A DNA stretch of 64,000 nt from an uncultured Pseudomonadota bacterium (GCA_903884235.1 CAISEB010000049.1:58233-122232), one strand, 5' to 3'. Shown: positions 42,690-51,585, numbered from the stretch's first letter. The notes: a model not told the origin generated them from the letters alone. Translations and numbers: made by a program.

Positions 42690-43790
42690 TCAGCGGCGGC
42701 GCAGGAACACGCGCTCGGCGTTTTCGTAGTAGATCTTGCGGACGACCGCACGCGGCAGCGCAAGTCCCGCGACGCGGGCGCGGATCGCCGGAACCCATTG
42801 GGTTTCCTGGGTCGCGAGGTACTGCCAGTCCGAGCTCCAGAACGCATGCGCCTCGCGCCGCGTGTCCGCGGCGACGGCGCCCGGATCCTCGGTGAGGTCG
42901 GTCCCGTAGAGGACCCGGTCCTGGTAGCGCAACAGGAAGCGCCGCACGCGCGCGCGGTCCCGCACCGACTGGGACTGCAGCTGCGTCATCCGGGCCGCCA
43001 TGTCCACGACGGCGTTCGGGTGCGCGTCGAGGAAGGCCGCCAGCCGGTCGACGTTCCACTCCAGGCTCGCGAGATGGGCCCCCACGAACGGTAGGTCGGC
43101 GTGCCGGTCGACGAAGCGGTCGCGCGCGGCCATCAGCGACTCGTAGCCGGGCAGCTCCGGGTGCAGGTACATGTGGTACTGCGGATGCTCGGCGAAGTAG
43201 CTGCGGTCGTTCTCGGTCGACATCTTCGCGAGCGGCAGCCAGCAGTTGTAGGGCTCGCCCTGGTGCGCGATCAGTGGCACGCCGAGGTCGCGGACGTGGG
43301 CGATCACCGGATCGAAGGCCGGATCCTCGATCGACAGGTAGCGCCCGGCGGCGTCCTGCTCGACCATGCCGACGTTCTTCCAGATCTTAACGGCGAGCGC
43401 ACCGTCGGCGACGGCCTTCGTGAGGCCCGCGTTGACGGCGTCTGCCCAGCCCGGTTCGATCCAGCCCTTCACCAGGAAAGTTGTCGCGAAGTGGAAGCGA
43501 GCTCGATCCACGGCGGCGAGTGCCTTCGCGATACGCGCCTGCTCCGGGACGGGCGGGAAGTCGGGGTAGTCGACGTTGATCGAAAGGAGCACGAACCCGT
43601 CGACGCGGGCCTCGGCAAGCAGAGCCGAGTCTTCGACGTTCGCGTGGACGTGGGCGTCGAACTTGCGCACCCGGCCGAAGTCGGCCATGGAATAGGCGGG
43701 CTCTCCTGCCCTCGCCGCGACCGCGAACAGCAGTCCGGTGAGCAGCGCACCCGCCGACGCCCGGCCGACGGCCCAACTCCATCGATGCAT
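42690..43790 (-). CDS. Exported amidohydrolase-2-family hydrolase
   Basis: A 366-residue TIM-barrel metal hydrolase with a Sec signal (ALLTGLLFAVAARA-GEP). Visible active-site elements are DAHVH (metal pair), VKIWKN (bridging lysine), IAHQGEP, VGAHLAS and the aspartate of LYGTDL, so the site looks complete. The amidohydrolase-2 family contains hydrolases and decarboxylases. The position between the regulator and the alpha-galactosidase suggests an auxiliary role in the same sugar pathway. It is not a NagA-type GalNAc-6-phosphate deacetylase, since it is exported and belongs to another branch. The ATG has AGGGG upstream; the regulator gene ends 10 bp away, convergently. Confidence 0.85.
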   Translation of the reverse strand: MHRWSWAVGRASAGALLTGLLFAVAARAGEPAYSMADFGRVRKFDAHVHANVEDSALLAEARVDGFVLLSINVDYPDFPPVPEQARIAKALAAVDRARFHFATTFLVKGWIEPGWADAVNAGLTKAVADGALAVKIWKNVGMVEQDAAGRYLSIEDPAFDPVIAHVRDLGVPLIAHQGEPYNCWLPLAKMSTENDRSYFAEHPQYHMYLHPELPGYESLMAARDRFVDRHADLPFVGAHLASLEWNVDRLAAFLDAHPNAVVDMAARMTQLQSQSVRDRARVRRFLLRYQDRVLYGTDLTEDPGAVAADTRREAHAFWSSDWQYLATQETQWVPAIRARVAGLALPRAVVRKIYYENAERVFLRRR

Positions 43791-43815
43791 TGCGTCCCCT
43801 CGAGAAAGGATTATT

Positions 43816-43822
43816 AACGAAA
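43816..43822 (-). promoter_or_regulatory. TTTCGTT core in the amidohydrolase/alpha-galactosidase divergent promoter
   Basis: The heptamer TTTCGTT, read on the minus strand here, also occurs in the regulator/operon intergenic region. It lies in an A+T-rich island that should hold both divergent promoters. Shared use by the DeoR-type regulator is a hypothesis. Confidence 0.3.
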
Positions 43823-43928
43823 CCTGTAAAGCTCGTTTTAGCGCGATTCGGGTTGCCACGCAAGGCGACGATCGGCCACACTGTAGCCCTGCGCCCCGCC
43901 TTTTCGATGCGGGACCGAGGACTGCGAC

Positions 43929-46043
43929 ATGACCGCCGCTCCCCGCCTTCCGCGCCGTCGAGTGCTGCAGCTGCTGGCCGGCGGCCTCGCCGCAGGCAGC
44001 GGCCTGTCGCTCGCGACCACCCCGCCCGCACGAACCCCGCACCTGCAGTTCGGAGACGCGCGCCTGCAGCTGGGCATCGACGGCGAGCTGCAGACTCGCG
44101 TGCTCATCGCCCAGGGTGCCGTCCACCGGTCACTGACGTCGTTCTCGGCGAGCGAGGTCCTGCGCCTCGCGAGCGGGCGGACCATCGGGCGGTTCCGGTA
44201 CGCCAGCCACGACGTCGTGCAGGTCGCGGGCGTGCATGGACCTGCGACCGAGTACCGGATCCGCGGCACGTCGGCAGACGGCATCGAGAAGACGCTGCTG
44301 CTGACATTCCCCGACCGTTACCCGGGCGCCGCCCTCCTCCGCGCTCGCTTCCGCAACGCCGGCCAGGAGCTGTGCCAGGTCGCCGGCTGGACCGCGGCCG
44401 CGCACGCGCTGCCGGCGACGGGCGGGCCCGGGACGGCGGAGTTCTGGTCGTTCTCGGGCGCGTCCTACGAGAATCGCCGCGACTGGGTGCAGCCGGTGAA
44501 GCCCGGCTTCCAGCAGCGCAACTACATGGGCATGAACGCCTCCGACTACGGCGGTGGAACGCCCGTCGTCGATGTCTGGCGTCGCGACGCGGGACTCGCG
44601 GTAGGACACCTCGAGGCGCACCCGCGGCTCGTCGCGCTGCCGATCACCGCGACGAAGGCCGGCGCGCGGATCGCGGTCGAGGCGGACGACGCCCGCACGC
44701 TTGGCGTGGGCGAGGAATTCGAGACCCCGCAGTGCTTCCTCTACGCGCACGTGGGCGACTATTTCGCGAGCCTGGAACTCTATCGCCAGCTGATGGCGGA
44801 ACGCGGCCTTTCGGCCCCGCCGGCCCCGGAATCGGCGTTCGCGCCGATCTGGTGCGCGTGGGGCTACGAGCGGAACTTCACCACCGCGGAAGTCGAAGGC
44901 ACGCTCGAGAAGGCGCGCTCGCTCGGCTTCGAGTGGGCGGTGCTCGATGACGGATGGCAGACCTCCGAAGGAGACTGGTACGTCGATCGCGGCAAGTTCC
45001 CGCGCGGCGAGGCCGACATGATTGCATTCGCCTCGCGCGTCAAGGCAGCTGGGATGCGCCCGCGCCTGTGGCTGTCTCCGCTCGCGGTCAATCCCGGCAC
45101 GGATCTCCTGCATGACCACGTGGACATGCTGCTCCTCGACAAGAATGGGGCGACGCAGAACGTCAGCTGGTGGAATGCCTTCTACCTCTGCCCGGCGTAC
45201 GCGCCGACGGTCGAGTACTACACGCACCTCGTCGAGCGGATCATCGGCGAGTGGGGCTACGAGGGGCTCAAGCTCGACGGCCAGCACCTGAATGGCGTCG
45301 CGCCGTGCTACAACCCGGCCCATCGCCACGCGCGACCCGAAGAATCGGTCGAGAAGCTGCAGGACTTCTGGCAGGCGCTCTACAGCGCCGCGCTCAAGCG
45401 GAATCCCGAGGCCGTGGTCGAGCTGTGCCCGTGCGGCACGTCGTTCGCGTTCCACAACGTCCCGTCCATGAACCAGACCCCCGCGTCCGATCCGGAGTCG
45501 TCCTGGCAGGTGCGCCTCAAGGGCAAGACGCTACACGCCCTGCTCGGGCGCGGTGGCTCCTACGCGGGCGACCATGTCGAGCTCAGCGACCACGGTGAGG
45601 ACTTCGCGTCCTCCATCGGCGTGGGCGCCGTGATCTCGACCAAGTTCACGTGGCCGGCGGACACGCCGCATCCCACCGCGCCCCAGCCGCCCGGCGGCTA
45701 CCACCTGACCCCCGAGAAGGAGGCGACTTGGGCGCGCTGGGTGCAGATCTACCGCGACAAGATGCTGCCGAAGGGCCGCTATCGGGGCACCCTCTACGAC
45801 ATCGGCTTCGATCGGCCGGAGGGCCATGCGATCGAGCGGGAGGGACGCATGTACTACGCCTTCTTCGCCCCTCGCTGGCGTGGGCCTGTCGAACTGCGGG
45901 GCCTCGCAGCCGGGCGCCATACGGTCACGGATTACGCGACCGGGCGGACGGTCGGAACGGTCGAGGGTCCGGCCGCGAAACTTTGGCTCGAGTTTGAACG
46001 ACATGCCCTTCTTGAGGTATCACCCCTGGCAACGCCGAGCTGA
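43929..46043 (+). CDS. Tat-exported GH36-type alpha-galactosidase (or alpha-N-acetylgalactosaminidase)
   Basis: A 704-residue glycoside hydrolase of clan GH-D. The N-terminus has a twin-arginine-like signal (RRRVLQLLAGGLAAGSGLSL). An N-terminal beta-sandwich leads to the catalytic barrel starting near WCAWGYERNFT. The probable nucleophile is D450 in GLKLDGQ and the acid/base lies around D554 in SDHGED. GH36 includes alpha-galactosidases and some alpha-N-acetylgalactosaminidases; the AgaS-containing locus makes the latter worth considering. It would release the sugar in the periplasm for the EamA transporter. It ends 17 bp from the next gene, convergently. Confidence 0.88.
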   Translation: MTAAPRLPRRRVLQLLAGGLAAGSGLSLATTPPARTPHLQFGDARLQLGIDGELQTRVLIAQGAVHRSLTSFSASEVLRLASGRTIGRFRYASHDVVQVAGVHGPATEYRIRGTSADGIEKTLLLTFPDRYPGAALLRARFRNAGQELCQVAGWTAAAHALPATGGPGTAEFWSFSGASYENRRDWVQPVKPGFQQRNYMGMNASDYGGGTPVVDVWRRDAGLAVGHLEAHPRLVALPITATKAGARIAVEADDARTLGVGEEFETPQCFLYAHVGDYFASLELYRQLMAERGLSAPPAPESAFAPIWCAWGYERNFTTAEVEGTLEKARSLGFEWAVLDDGWQTSEGDWYVDRGKFPRGEADMIAFASRVKAAGMRPRLWLSPLAVNPGTDLLHDHVDMLLLDKNGATQNVSWWNAFYLCPAYAPTVEYYTHLVERIIGEWGYEGLKLDGQHLNGVAPCYNPAHRHARPEESVEKLQDFWQALYSAALKRNPEAVVELCPCGTSFAFHNVPSMNQTPASDPESSWQVRLKGKTLHALLGRGGSYAGDHVELSDHGEDFASSIGVGAVISTKFTWPADTPHPTAPQPPGGYHLTPEKEATWARWVQIYRDKMLPKGRYRGTLYDIGFDRPEGHAIEREGRMYYAFFAPRWRGPVELRGLAAGRHTVTDYATGRTVGTVEGPAAKLWLEFERHALLEVSPLATPS

Positions 46044-46060
46044 CGGCATCCAGGCTGACC

Positions 46061-47392
46061 CTATCGAAGCGCCCACGTCCACGTGACAATTTGCCAGGCA
46101 TCCAGGGGTTGACCGCCGACCCGCCCTGGAGGGATGTCTGCCTGCGACAGGACCTGTGCCGTCGCTGCACCCAACTTGGGGAGCCCGGCCGACGTCTCCA
46201 CCCGAATTTCGCCGATGTGCCCATCGGCACGGACGAGTACCAGCAGGACGATCGTTCGCGACCCGCTGTGTTCGCCGAGGTTGGCCGGATACGCTGCGTG
46301 CGCGGCTTTCTCGATGGCCGAGCGATTGCGCACATAGCCGCGGATCACCGGACCGTCCGGCGATGTAGTGCGGGACGCTGCATCGATCTCGTCCGGCGAC
46401 ATGCCAGCGCGGATCGAGTCGCGCAGTGAAGCGTATGCAGCACGCACGGGGTCGGCACTTGGCGACCCCACGGACCCCATGGCCGCTTCTATCCACAGCA
46501 GCGCCATGGAAGCGTTGCGCTCTACACCCAGGCCGCTTTGGTACAGGACCGCGAGATTGAACGCGGCATCGGCGTGCCGCTGGTGGGCCGCCTTTCGAAA
46601 CCACATCGCAGCGGCGGCATAGTCCTTGGGCCCACCGATGCCCTCCTGGTTGAAGACGCCGTAGTCGTATTCCGCGACCGTGGAGCCCTGCTCCGCGGCC
46701 TTTCGCATCCAGGTGGCGGCCGCGCCTGCGTCCAGGGCCACTCCCATCCCGTGCAGGTACATGCGGGCGAGCATGATCTGGGCGTCGACGGCGCCATCCC
46801 GGGCATACGGTAGAAGAAGCTTTACCAGTCGGGCGTAGTCACCTTTCTTGTAGGCGGACAGGAGGCTGTCCGCGGCATCCGACCGCTCAGGACTATCAAG
46901 ACGCCACGTGAACTTCATGCGCTGCCACGTCCCCACGGGCACGCCGTCGACGGTCTGCGGAACAAAGCGACCCTCCACCGTGATGCAGCGCTCCGCGGCC
47001 TCATCCAGCGCAATGTATCCTGAGCCGGTCTCGGTGCGTGTTTCCTTGACGCGGCCATCCACGTCGATATAGACGATCAGCGTCGTCGCGCCATATTCAT
47101 GGGCCATTCGCGAGCTGAGTGGATAGTAGCCTTCACACGTGGCGCCGAGATTTTGGCCTGACGCGACCCGCGCCTGAGTGATGACTACCTTCGAGGTCGG
47201 CGTGGCGGGACTTGCAGCATCATCACTGCCCAACGCCGTGCCCGCGCACACGACGAGCAGGCATGCTGCGCGCGCTAGTACGCGAGCGGGAAGCCGGCGC
47301 TTCAGATGCCAGCCCCGGGAGAGATCAGGACCGGCGGAACCGCCGGCGGACAACCGACGAGCGACTTCTTCACAGACAACAGGATGCGTCAT
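46061..47392 (-). CDS. Exported Sel1-repeat protein flanked by two TonB-C-like domains
   Basis: A 443-residue protein. The ATG at 47392 has GGGAAGGG upstream; the signal peptide core is ARAACLLVVCAGTALG. A TonB C-terminal-like domain (about 75-165: TTLIVYIDVDGRVKETRTETGSG, given here as key parts IVYIDVDGRV and GTWQRMKFTW) is followed by Sel1-type repeats (about 180-300: AQIMLARMYLHGMGV, AEYDYGVFNQEGIG, AAFNLAVLYQSGLGV). A second TonB-C-like domain (about 350-443: VLLVLVRADGHIGEIRVETS) closes the protein. There is no membrane anchor beyond the signal peptide, so it is not a normal TonB. Function unknown; a periplasmic adaptor is possible. Confidence 0.78.
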   Translation of the reverse strand: MTHPVVCEEVARRLSAGGSAGPDLSRGWHLKRRLPARVLARAACLLVVCAGTALGSDDAASPATPTSKVVITQARVASGQNLGATCEGYYPLSSRMAHEYGATTLIVYIDVDGRVKETRTETGSGYIALDEAAERCITVEGRFVPQTVDGVPVGTWQRMKFTWRLDSPERSDAADSLLSAYKKGDYARLVKLLLPYARDGAVDAQIMLARMYLHGMGVALDAGAAATWMRKAAEQGSTVAEYDYGVFNQEGIGGPKDYAAAAMWFRKAAHQRHADAAFNLAVLYQSGLGVERNASMALLWIEAAMGSVGSPSADPVRAAYASLRDSIRAGMSPDEIDAASRTTSPDGPVIRGYVRNRSAIEKAAHAAYPANLGEHSGSRTIVLLVLVRADGHIGEIRVETSAGLPKLGAATAQVLSQADIPPGRVGGQPLDAWQIVTWTWALR

Positions 47393-47809
47393 GTGGACCC
47401 TTCCCTGGGCAAAAACACGGTTCCGTATTGGCCGAACTCGTGTCCGTTGCGGCCTCGATTGCAAAGCCCGGGGCCAGCGGCCCGCGGCGGGTCGCCATCG
47501 CGCCGCAATTTGCCGTGGCTCCCCGAGAATACAGGACGAGCACTTGTTGAGTCCTCCAGCCGGAATTGCGAATTCCCGCGGCGTCGGAAGCCCCCTCCTA
47601 CACCAGGCAGTCGATGGCACCCACCTGCACTACCGAACGGTATTGTGCGCGTCCCGTCTGGGGAAGCAACGGCGCCGGGCCGAGCGGATGTGCTGCATCG
47701 ACGATTGGTCCGCTCATTTCTTTGGCATACTTCCTCGGACCTTACTGGCGAGGCATCTCGGCAAGTATCCAGCGATTCGAACAGGACCTAGTGAGTCTGG
47801 AGTTCCAAG
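47393..47809. other. Intergenic region with no recognised feature
   Basis: 417 bp between the Sel1/TonB-C protein gene (minus) and the lipocalin-like gene (plus). It must hold both divergent promoters. I see no consensus boxes, strong repeat or coding remnant. Confidence 0.4.
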
Positions 47810-48451
47810 ATGACAAAGATTTCGGATCTGGTCATGCATGCCGTGAGGGCGTCGACTCCGTGGCCGAGGTCCCGACGGGTGACCGACATTTTGCGCCGTC
47901 GAGCTGTCTTAAGGTCCGCATGCAGATCCATTTTCCTTGGCAGCGCACTCCTGTATCTGGCCGGCATGCAGGTCGGCGTCGCCGCGGACATCAGCAAGGC
48001 AAATCCGCTCATTGGAACGTGGCTCCTCGTGAAATACGTAGACACGCCGGAAAATGGCGAACCTGAATTCGCATTTGGAAAGGAGCCGGTCGGCTATTTT
48101 ATTTTTACGGCCGGTGGGCACGTTGCGTTCAGCATGATGCGCAACCCACCGAACATCAACGACCCCACTTCCGAACTAGATCCGGACGCCTGTATCCCAG
48201 GTTGGTACTGCGCCTATTTCGGCACCTATGACGTAGATGCCCGAAGCGGTATCTGGGTGACTCATGTACAGGGCGGCAACATACCGGCGTACCTGAATAC
48301 TGACCAGCCACGCCATTTCAAGGTTTCCGGGGATACTCTCGTGGTTGCCGAGACCTATATGAGCGGCGGCACCCGAGTCAATGCCGAGCGCGTCTTTGTT
48401 CGCGAGTCGGCCCCCAGCAGGCGTAGCCGTCGAATTCCGAATGGAGGATGA
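47810..48451 (+). CDS. Exported lipocalin-like domain protein
   Basis: A 213-residue protein. A hydrophobic segment at about 37-60 (SACRSIFLGSALLYLAGMQVGVAA) looks like a signal peptide with a long N-region; a later start is possible. The mature part opens with NPLIGTWLLVKY, the GxW strand of lipocalin-like (PF13924) domains, followed by GYFIFTAGGHVAFSMM and FKVSGDTLVV strands. The fold binds small hydrophobic ligands. Codon usage and base composition are less G+C-rich than the core genes. It precedes a 2OG oxygenase gene on the same strand by 169 bp. Confidence 0.72.
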   Translation: MTKISDLVMHAVRASTPWPRSRRVTDILRRRAVLRSACRSIFLGSALLYLAGMQVGVAADISKANPLIGTWLLVKYVDTPENGEPEFAFGKEPVGYFIFTAGGHVAFSMMRNPPNINDPTSELDPDACIPGWYCAYFGTYDVDARSGIWVTHVQGGNIPAYLNTDQPRHFKVSGDTLVVAETYMSGGTRVNAERVFVRESAPSRRSRRIPNGG

Positions 48452-48620
48452 CGTGCCGGGGATCAATCGAGCAGCTGCTCCCAACCGAGCGCGCACATCC
48501 ACCGGCGCATGGGTGCGTCCAGGCCTGACCTGACCAGTACCGGAGTATTTGACGTTGATGACATCGGATCACCGTCCGCAGCCAATCACTGACTGTTCCC
48601 CACGGCACTCGGAGAGAGCG

Positions 48621-49475
48621 ATGCCTGACCCCTTGCTTCGCGTCGGCCCGGAGGGACGGGCGCGAGGATTCAACTCGATCTCGGAAATCATCGATCTCGA
48701 TCGATATCCGCTCCAGGATGTCGGCAGCGCATCCGTTGACGCCCTGATCCGAGAAGGCCAGGACGCATTGAAGCGCGACGCCCTTTTTTCGCTACGCGGA
48801 TTCGTCCGGCCTGATGCGGCTGCCTTCATGGCAGGCGAGATCGAGGCGCGTGTCGGGATGTCGTGCCGCTATGAAGCAGACAGGACCAGCTACAACAGCG
48901 ATGGGAACAGCTGGCCAGCCGGCCACCCGCGTACCGTGAGCCATCTGTCCCGATACAACCAGGTGCTGAACTACCAGATCCCTAACAATTCCCCGCTGCG
49001 CCGGCTCTACTGCTGGGAGCCGTTGCGGGAGTACATGCGCCAGGTGCTGGGATATGGCTCATTCCACCGAAGTGAATGTCCGCATCTGGCGTTGACATCG
49101 AAGGTGGCGAAAGAGGGCGATACCGACGGCTGGCACTTCGACGGCAATGACGTCGTGTTCTCGATTCTCCTGAAAGCGCCAGAAGAAGGAGGCCTGTTCG
49201 AATACGTCCCCCACATTCGCTCCGCGACCGAGGAAAACTATGATGCCGTCGCTGCGATTTTTCAGGGCGATCGGGACAAGGTGCGATGCCCGACATTGTC
49301 GGTCGGCGATCTCAATATCTTCCAGGGCGACTACACGCTCCACCGGGTGACGCCGGTGAAGGGCGCGCGCAATCGCGTGGTCGGGCTGCTGTGCTACGAC
49401 CGGGCGCCGGGAACCAATTTCGGCGAGACCTATATAGAGGAGCTGCGTCGGCAGCTTCCCGGGGTGCCGGCATAG
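48621..49475 (+). CDS. Fe(II)/2-oxoglutarate-dependent dioxygenase-like protein
   Basis: A 284-residue cytoplasmic protein of the phytanoyl-CoA-hydroxylase-like group. The metal facial triad is H172-x-D174 in GWHFDGND and H241 in DYTLHRVTP, with R250/R252 placed to bind 2-oxoglutarate. The family hydroxylates or desaturates small molecules, often amino acids. The ATG at 48621 has GGAGAG upstream. The substrate is unknown and no biosynthetic cluster surrounds it. The short hairpin just after the stop may end the message. Confidence 0.85.
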   Translation: MPDPLLRVGPEGRARGFNSISEIIDLDRYPLQDVGSASVDALIREGQDALKRDALFSLRGFVRPDAAAFMAGEIEARVGMSCRYEADRTSYNSDGNSWPAGHPRTVSHLSRYNQVLNYQIPNNSPLRRLYCWEPLREYMRQVLGYGSFHRSECPHLALTSKVAKEGDTDGWHFDGNDVVFSILLKAPEEGGLFEYVPHIRSATEENYDAVAAIFQGDRDKVRCPTLSVGDLNIFQGDYTLHRVTPVKGARNRVVGLLCYDRAPGTNFGETYIEELRRQLPGVPA

Positions 49476-49484
49476 CGCATCACT

Positions 49485-49500
49485 GCCAGGAGGGCCTGGC
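49485..49500. terminator. Short stem-loop after the 2OG oxygenase gene
   Basis: GCCAGG (49485-49490) and CCTGGC (49495-49500) form a perfect 6-bp stem with an AGGG loop, 9 bp beyond the stop codon. No T-run follows, so termination is only suggested. Confidence 0.35.
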
Positions 49501-49648
49501 CCGTCGACGGATTCTGCGGCGCCGGAGCCTCACCGCAACTGGCATCGGCGAAAATTGGCGCTGTCGGAACGCTGGGATCGACCTCTACGGACGGATGAGC
49601 GCTCCCTCAAAGACATCGCACCGATTCTCGTTCGGCAAAAGAGAGAAG

Positions 49649-49707
49649 CGCCCCGTTCTACCGCGAGTTACCAGGGTCCGCTGGGTCCTTGGGCATCAAA
49701 CGGGGCG
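49649..49707. terminator. 9-bp stem downstream of the small lipoprotein gene
   Basis: CGCCCCGTT (49649-49657) and AACGGGGCG (49699-49707) pair perfectly around a 41-base loop, ending 13 bp beyond the lipoprotein stop on the minus strand. It lies between convergent genes and may serve as a terminator. Confidence 0.35.
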
Positions 49708-49720
49708 TCGGCAACGGCAC

Positions 49721-50164
49721 TCAATTGGCGGCAGGCGACTCTACATAAATCGCTACGCCGTTTCCGGCCTTATGCATCACGTTACCGGAAATTCCAATGC
49801 CGGTTCCGAACGCATGATTGCCGGACACCGACGCTTGCCCGAAACCCGTGCTGACGGAGCCACCCGACACGTCTTCCACACCCTGCAATATCACGGCGTT
49901 CGCGCCGAGCTTCGCAGCTTCCTCCTTCAATCGCCGAATGACGACGTCGGTCTTGCCTTGAGCGGTAATCCCAAAGCCACCTTTGCTTGACGTGTCGATC
50001 AGAGCCACTTCCTCGTACTTAATCTGCGGCGGATGAAAGTAGACTGTTACCTGGTCCGGTGAAATCGGTGGTCGGGTGTGGCCGATCATCACGTGTGACG
50101 TGGCACACGCACTCAGCGCAATGGCAGCGAAGCTACCGAGCAATGCGGTTCGACGGAATGGCAT
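49721..50164 (-). CDS. Small glycine-rich lipoprotein of unknown function
   Basis: A 147-residue lipoprotein. The signal peptide MPFRRTALLGSFAAIALSAC ends in the lipobox LSAC. The mature part includes VTVYFHPPQIKYEEVALID, KTDVVIRRLKEEAAKLGANAVI (shortened here to KLGANAVI) and a glycine/serine-rich tail. The middle resembles DUF4156/YbjQ-like stress lipoprotein patterns, but I do not assign a family. The ATG at 50164 has GAGGAG upstream. Its promoter and first codons exist as a decayed second copy 11.5 kb away. Confidence 0.8.
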   Translation of the reverse strand: MPFRRTALLGSFAAIALSACATSHVMIGHTRPPISPDQVTVYFHPPQIKYEEVALIDTSSKGGFGITAQGKTDVVIRRLKEEAAKLGANAVILQGVEDVSGGSVSTGFGQASVSGNHAFGTGIGISGNVMHKAGNGVAIYVESPAAN

Positions 50165-50425
50165 GGTGTTCGTTCTCCTCGATCTGCTCGCGAGTAGGAC
50201 TGAACCTACGCGCTCTGGAACACGAAGGGGACGTGAAGGTGCAATCTGCGGTTGGACCCGCGCGCCGATAGCCGGCAGCGCTGAATCGCGCCTCCATCGG
50301 CGCTGCTCCGACACCTGACCGCCCGATCCGGTCCGGTATTCGCGACTGTCCGGATGAAGGCACCCGGAAGACGCAGGTCCCATACTACAGAGCCGGCATC
50401 ACTCAATCGTAAATAGGCGAAGTAC
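50126..50425. repeat. Lipoprotein promoter/start region, intact copy of a dispersed duplication
   Basis: These 300 bp, covering the first codons and upstream region of the small lipoprotein gene, are clearly similar to 61617-61917. Shared blocks include GCGGTTCGACGGAATGGC and TGCTCGC.AGTA....TGAACCTACGCG. The alignment is colinear with a constant offset of 11,491 around the start codon. Confidence 0.75.
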
Positions 50426-50793
50426 ACAACGCGCGGCGGCTCAGACGACTCGCGAGCAGCGGCTCGAAAGTCCGCCGGACGGATTCCTTGTCGCGAGCGT
50501 TCGAATTCCGGCCGGACATGACGCCATGTGTCTTCGCGCTGCAGCCTGGGATCCGGGACAGGAATTCCGGCCCTCTTGGCCGACCCACGCGGAAGTTCAA
50601 AACCCTCCCGTCAAACGCGAACCGCTGGCCAAGGGTCCAGGCAGCGCTCACCCCGCTGCCTTCGCCGCTGGTGACCCCGGCGTTGCTGCGCCACAGCAAA
50701 TCCCCTCCTCTCTTCGAAGGGAACAGGATTTAACCCCGTTCCATGCACCGGACCGTTTCACCTACGGCGACCCCCTCATTTCCAAGGTGCACC
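50426..50793. other. Intergenic region between the lipoprotein gene and the next exported protein gene
   Basis: 368 bp with two short palindromes, GTCCGCCGGAC (50470-50480) and TCCGGCCGGA (50507-50516). No convincing gene is present on either strand. Confidence 0.35.
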
Positions 50794-51585
50794 ATGAAGA
50801 TCCTGCCGACCTGTCTCCTGCTGGCCGCCGTGCTCGGCGCGCCCCCCGCGCTCGCGATCGGCGGCCTCGCCGAACTGCGGGTCATCGACCGCACGACCGG
50901 GGAAACGCTCCCCGTCTACCATGGCCGCGGGAGCTGGTGGATCGCCGGCACGCCCGGCCATCGCTACTCGATCGACATCGAGAACCGCGACGGCGGCCGA
51001 CTGCTGGCGATCACCTCCGTCGACGGGCTCAACGTGCTCACTGGCCAGACGGCGGCCTTCGGCCAGACCGGCTACGTGTTCGATCGCGGCTCTCACTACG
51101 AGATCACCGGCTGGCGCAAGAGCGACGCGGAGGTCGCTGCGTTCGAGTTCACGGCCCTGTCGAATGCCTATGCGACCCGTACGGGGCGTCCGGCCAACGT
51201 CGGGGTCCTCGGCGTCGCGCTGTTCCGCGAGCGACTGCCGCCGCCGGATCCGGTGGAGTTTCCCGAGGACCGGATGAAGTCGCGCGGCGCGGCGGCCGCC
51301 TCCGACACGGCGGCCCAGCGCTCGGCCGGGCTCGCGAGCCCGCGGGCAGAGAGCGTTCCCGCAGCAGCGCCGAGTCTCGGAACGGCCCACGGGGCGCGCG
51401 AATACTCCGAAGTCACCCGCACCACGTTCGAGCGCGCGCGGTCGACGCCGGACGAGGTGCTGGCGCTACGCTACGACAGCTTCGAGCACCTGGTGGAGCT
51501 CGGCGTGATTCCGCGCCGAACGCCGACGCCCCGGACGTTCCCGGGATCGGACGGCTACGGCTATGTACCGGATCCGCCACGCTGA
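50794..51585 (+). CDS. Exported protein of unknown function
   Basis: A 263-residue protein with a clear Sec signal peptide (KILPTCLLLAAVLGAPPALA). The mature N-terminal domain (about 25-150) is beta-rich with an aromatic GSWWIAGTPGHRYSI segment; a low-complexity Ala/Ser linker (about 165-205) follows, and a short C-terminal part carries FERARSTPDEVLALRYDSFEHLVELGV in fragments. I do not recognise it. The ATG was chosen because the signal peptide begins there; the frame is open 17 codons further upstream. Confidence 0.7.
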   Translation: MKILPTCLLLAAVLGAPPALAIGGLAELRVIDRTTGETLPVYHGRGSWWIAGTPGHRYSIDIENRDGGRLLAITSVDGLNVLTGQTAAFGQTGYVFDRGSHYEITGWRKSDAEVAAFEFTALSNAYATRTGRPANVGVLGVALFRERLPPPDPVEFPEDRMKSRGAAAASDTAAQRSAGLASPRAESVPAAAPSLGTAHGAREYSEVTRTTFERARSTPDEVLALRYDSFEHLVELGVIPRRTPTPRTFPGSDGYGYVPDPPR

